A stretch of DNA of 64,000 bases from the NCBI RefSeq assembly GCF_014698505.1, contig NZ_JACJTD010000001.1, positions 124,001 through 188,000 on the forward strand, read 5' to 3'. Made by a program: the position numbers and the translations under genes. Below the pieces are notes generated by a model. That model searched no databases. It saw nothing but the letters and a program-made list of their open reading frames with translations, and was not told where the DNA came from. How positions within the stretch are numbered: the first letter of the stretch is position 1; every line of letters starts with the position of its first letter. Below, in pieces: positions 61,746 through 64,000 of this stretch. This DNA is from Nostoc foliaceum FACHB-393. GTDB lineage: Bacteria; Cyanobacteriota; Cyanobacteriia; Cyanobacteriales; Nostocaceae.

Positions 61746-63038
61746 ATGAAATTTAGAACCTTCAAATATCCCTTCACACTCATGCTAGTCAGCTTTAGTT
61801 TTTTGCAGACAGCTGATGCTCAAACTCCTGTAGCTAAAATCTCCAAGCTATCTCAGGAAGCTTCTGTGCTTCGGAAACAGGGCCCAAGCGGGTTACAAAT
61901 ATTTCTTAAATCCTATGCCGATACGTTAAATATCAATTCTTCAGATGCAGTTCTACCTTCCCCTACACTCCGGCTAGCTTTAGACGAACTCTGCCAACAA
62001 CGGGACTGTTACGCCTCTCGTCTGTACTGGTACACTGATATAGAACAAGCCAAAGCTGCTGCCAGAACTAGTGGTAAACCTATTTTATCTCTGCGGTTGC
62101 TGGGCAGGCTGGATCAAGATTTGAGTTGTGCTAATAGTAGGTTTTTCAGGGTAGCGCTGTATCCGAATAGTGAAATTTCTAAACTGCTTCAAGACCGCTT
62201 CATTTTGCACTGGCAATCAGTGCGTCCTGTACCCAAAGTAACTATTGATTTTGGCGACGGACGCAAGTTGGAGCGGACGATTACAGGCAATAGTATTCAC
62301 TATGTATTGGATGGGTCGGGTCGTCCAATCGATGCAATTCCAGGGCTGTATAGTCCCAAAGCATTTTTGCGTCAGTTACAGCAGGCTGAAGTAGCAGTAA
62401 AAAATTACAGTAAACTTAAACAAAGCGATCGCGAGTCTTTTTTAAGAAAATACCACAGCGATCGCATGAACTCCATCCAAGCCCAATGGGTTGCAGATTT
62501 ATCCCGCCTGGGTATCCAGTCTCCCCCTAAGTTGCTGCAATCTCCAAGTAATCCCAGTCAGCCACCTACAGCAGAAATAGCAAGTTCTCTAGCAGTTTCT
62601 AAGATGGTAGTTGAAAGGCCAATGCTGAATGCTCTCCAGTCTGATGCTGAACAAAATCAGAACGCTTTAGTTAAAATAACCGATCAAGAAGTCTGGAACA
62701 AAATCGCTCAACTCTATGCTGCCGATGCCAAGCTAGATCAGAATAGCATTTCTCTAATCAGAGCTAAAAAGTCTCAGCCTGCTAACACTCAAGAAAATAA
62801 TTTGCCGATAATAGTGAAAAAATTTGAAGCCACAATGGCTTTAGATACTGTCAGAAATGAATATATGTTGCACAGCCAAATTCATCAATGGTTCACGCAG
62901 GGTAAGCAAACAAGCAGTGTGGAAGCGCTCAATGAACAAGTATACGCCCAACTATTTTTAACTCCTAGTTCTGACCCTTGGTTGGGGCTTTTTCCCAGCG
63001 ACAGTTACAGCGCTATTGATCATGATGGCATCCGTTAA
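61746..63038 (+). CDS. Exported protein with thioredoxin-like segment, unknown
   Basis: A 430-residue protein with a signal peptide (FTLMLVSFSFLQTADAQ, cleavage near residue 26). Residues about 95-215 look like a degenerate thioredoxin fold: YTDIEQAKAAARTSGKPILS (the helix-strand start of many thioredoxin-like domains), then ISKLLQDRFILHWQSVRPVP and IHYVLDGSGRPIDAIPGLY. The usual CxxC is not in place; cysteines are seen in CQQRDC and SCANSRF. The C-terminal half is helical and polar. It may bind or oxidise periplasmic partners, but the activity is unclear. Monocistronic. Confidence 0.65.
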   Translation: MKFRTFKYPFTLMLVSFSFLQTADAQTPVAKISKLSQEASVLRKQGPSGLQIFLKSYADTLNINSSDAVLPSPTLRLALDELCQQRDCYASRLYWYTDIEQAKAAARTSGKPILSLRLLGRLDQDLSCANSRFFRVALYPNSEISKLLQDRFILHWQSVRPVPKVTIDFGDGRKLERTITGNSIHYVLDGSGRPIDAIPGLYSPKAFLRQLQQAEVAVKNYSKLKQSDRESFLRKYHSDRMNSIQAQWVADLSRLGIQSPPKLLQSPSNPSQPPTAEIASSLAVSKMVVERPMLNALQSDAEQNQNALVKITDQEVWNKIAQLYAADAKLDQNSISLIRAKKSQPANTQENNLPIIVKKFEATMALDTVRNEYMLHSQIHQWFTQGKQTSSVEALNEQVYAQLFLTPSSDPWLGLFPSDSYSAIDHDGIR

Positions 63039-63086
63039 TTACTTGAAAAGCGCTGTAAACTGAAGTAAGTAAAAAGGAGTGACGAG

Positions 63087-63185
63087 ATGAGATTTTATAA
63101 TATTTACACCTCACCTATCACTCCTTATAACTTGCGCGTTGATAAGCTGTTACGCATTTTTAAATTACAACAGCTTACTGCTTGA
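63087..63185 (+). CDS. Possible 32-residue small protein
   Basis: An ATG at 63087, preceded by AAAAGGAGTGACGAG (AGGAG eight bases upstream), opens a frame reading MRFYNIYTSPITPYNLRVDK, then LLRIFKLQQLTA, and ends at 63185. It is short and unrecognised, but the ribosome site is strong. An inverted repeat (AAGGAGTGA / TCACTCCTT, 63074-63126) overlaps the start and may hide the site. Confidence 0.3.
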   Translation: MRFYNIYTSPITPYNLRVDKLLRIFKLQQLTA

Positions 63186-63330
63186 TTTATCCTCTAACTA
63201 AAGAGACGGATAATTGTTAAGTTCTTATGTGATCTTCTATACAAATGGTTTTAAATTATTAATATCCATTAGTCTTACTCTTGCTTATACCAGATAGTTC
63301 CTTAATGGATTTGTAAAGCTTGAAAAGCTC

Positions 63331-63368
63331 AGATTCCCGACTTATTGAAAAAATCGGGAATCTTTTTG
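63331..63368 (+). terminator. Rho-independent terminator
   Basis: The arms AGATTCCCGA (63331-63340) and TCGGGAATCT (63354-63363) with a 13-nt loop, followed by TTTTTG. It could end a transcript from the exported-protein gene (stop at 63038) or the small frame at 63087. The GATTCCCGACTT...AATCGGGAATC type is common in cyanobacteria. Confidence 0.7.
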
Positions 63369-64000
63369 TTAAAAATAAGGTATTCATAATCACAAATAAA
63401 CTTAACTTAGCTTATATATCTTAGGTAGTAGTGCCTTAATGCTTGTGATGGACGTTGGGTAAAAGATTATCAGTTATTCTGAGTAATGATGGAAACAATT
63501 ATTATTAGCACTAAATCATTCATTGGGAGAATGACAAAGTGGGTTTAACATGAATGGGAACTTAAAGTTTAGATCCAGGGTTTTCTGACCGTACTGTTTT
63601 ATCTAATTTCTCTACTAGTCATAATTGTGACTGGCATATAACTTTAGTCAGAAAGTGGCACAATCTGAAATCAGCTAATTTTGCATTCCTATTTAGCTGA
63701 GTTTAACAAGTCTTCCTACTATAGGTAGAAGTAATACTTAGGAAAATGCCGTAACCTTTTTGTAAAAAACCATCTAAGTGCAAAAGTTGTCAATGGACAG
63801 TCTCAAAATTACCCAGATTCTATCTGCTTTGAGCATCTAGGTTAAATGCAATAAGTGTCATTTTCAAAACTAGACCACGTGTAGCCCTATAGGACATAAA
63901 TTATCGAAAACCTAGAATAAATCTACTCTTATAGATTTTGATTTTATTGAATAATAATTGCAGTTTATAACTAATTAAATTGATAAGTCAGCAATACAAG
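63369..64000. other. Unassigned right end of the window
   Basis: 632 AT-rich bases with no supported gene, repeat or RNA. It is probably the upstream region of a gene beyond the window. Confidence 0.55.

Overview
The window is a piece of a filamentous, Nostoc-like cyanobacterial chromosome. The evidence is petN (cytochrome b6f), chlM (chlorophyll synthesis), the cyanobacterial type of glutamate-cysteine ligase, proteins typical of cyanobacteria (Ycf46-like ATPase, DUF1818, DUF2808), very frequent GCGATCGC (HIP1) octamers, heptanucleotide tandem repeats between genes, and several hybrid and multi-GAF histidine kinases. Coding density is moderate, with many AT-rich intergenic stretches. No phage, plasmid or CRISPR feature is seen.

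Layout. 1-6.9 kb: the 3' part of a phospholipase D-like gene, gshA, trmL, and a large LysM/M23 cell-wall hydrolase behind a ~440 nt structured leader. 7-14.6 kb: tRNA-Met(CAT), a glycogen debranching enzyme, two peroxiredoxins, a glutathione S-transferase, a DnaJ-type chaperone, a small P-loop kinase and glgC. 14.8-18.6 kb: an accessory patch with a small protein resembling a subtilase prodomain, an IS remnant that cut a gene, a two-domain lectin and a subtilisin-like protease. 19.2-25.2 kb: a GH13 amylase, a fasciclin protein, rpoZ, DUF1818, tRNA-Pro(GGG) and a purple-acid-phosphatase-like enzyme. 25.2-33.5 kb: a signalling block with an exonuclease, a REC-histidine kinase, a hybrid kinase with an ethylene-receptor membrane domain, petN, and a kinase with four GAF domains. 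33.5-35.5 kb: a VapBC-type toxin-antitoxin locus with an extra antitoxin-like gene, then a frameshifted gene. 35.7-38.6 kb: the pnt transhydrogenase operon. 39.4-43.6 kb: DUF2808, then rpmH-rnpA-PH protein-yidC-khpB, then yceD. 43.8-54.4 kb: a decayed gene, a Ycf46-like AAA ATPase, cell-wall binding proteins, SbcC and a CPA2 antiporter. 54.8-63 kb: chlM, small membrane proteins, an RlaP-type nucleotidyltransferase facing egtC, egtD, and two secreted proteins of unknown function.

How the genes work together. glgC (glycogen synthesis), the debranching enzyme and the GH13 enzyme share one substrate pool. gshA, the two peroxiredoxins, the GST, pnt (NADPH supply) and egtC/egtD (ergothioneine) form a redox-defence theme. 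rpmH, rnpA, yidC and khpB are the conserved ribosome/membrane-insertion cluster.

Most notable: (i) a stand-alone 99-residue protein resembling the N-terminal region of the subtilase 1.7 kb away; (ii) an ethylene-receptor kinase with all copper-site residues, beside a second kinase; (iii) a four-GAF kinase with bilin-type cysteines in three GAFs; (iv) dispersed palindromic repeats lying in frame inside at least three genes; (v) broken genes outside the normal gene calls (15252-15368, 34699-35459, 43800-44250). None is proven new. All calls come from reading the sequence, without database searches.
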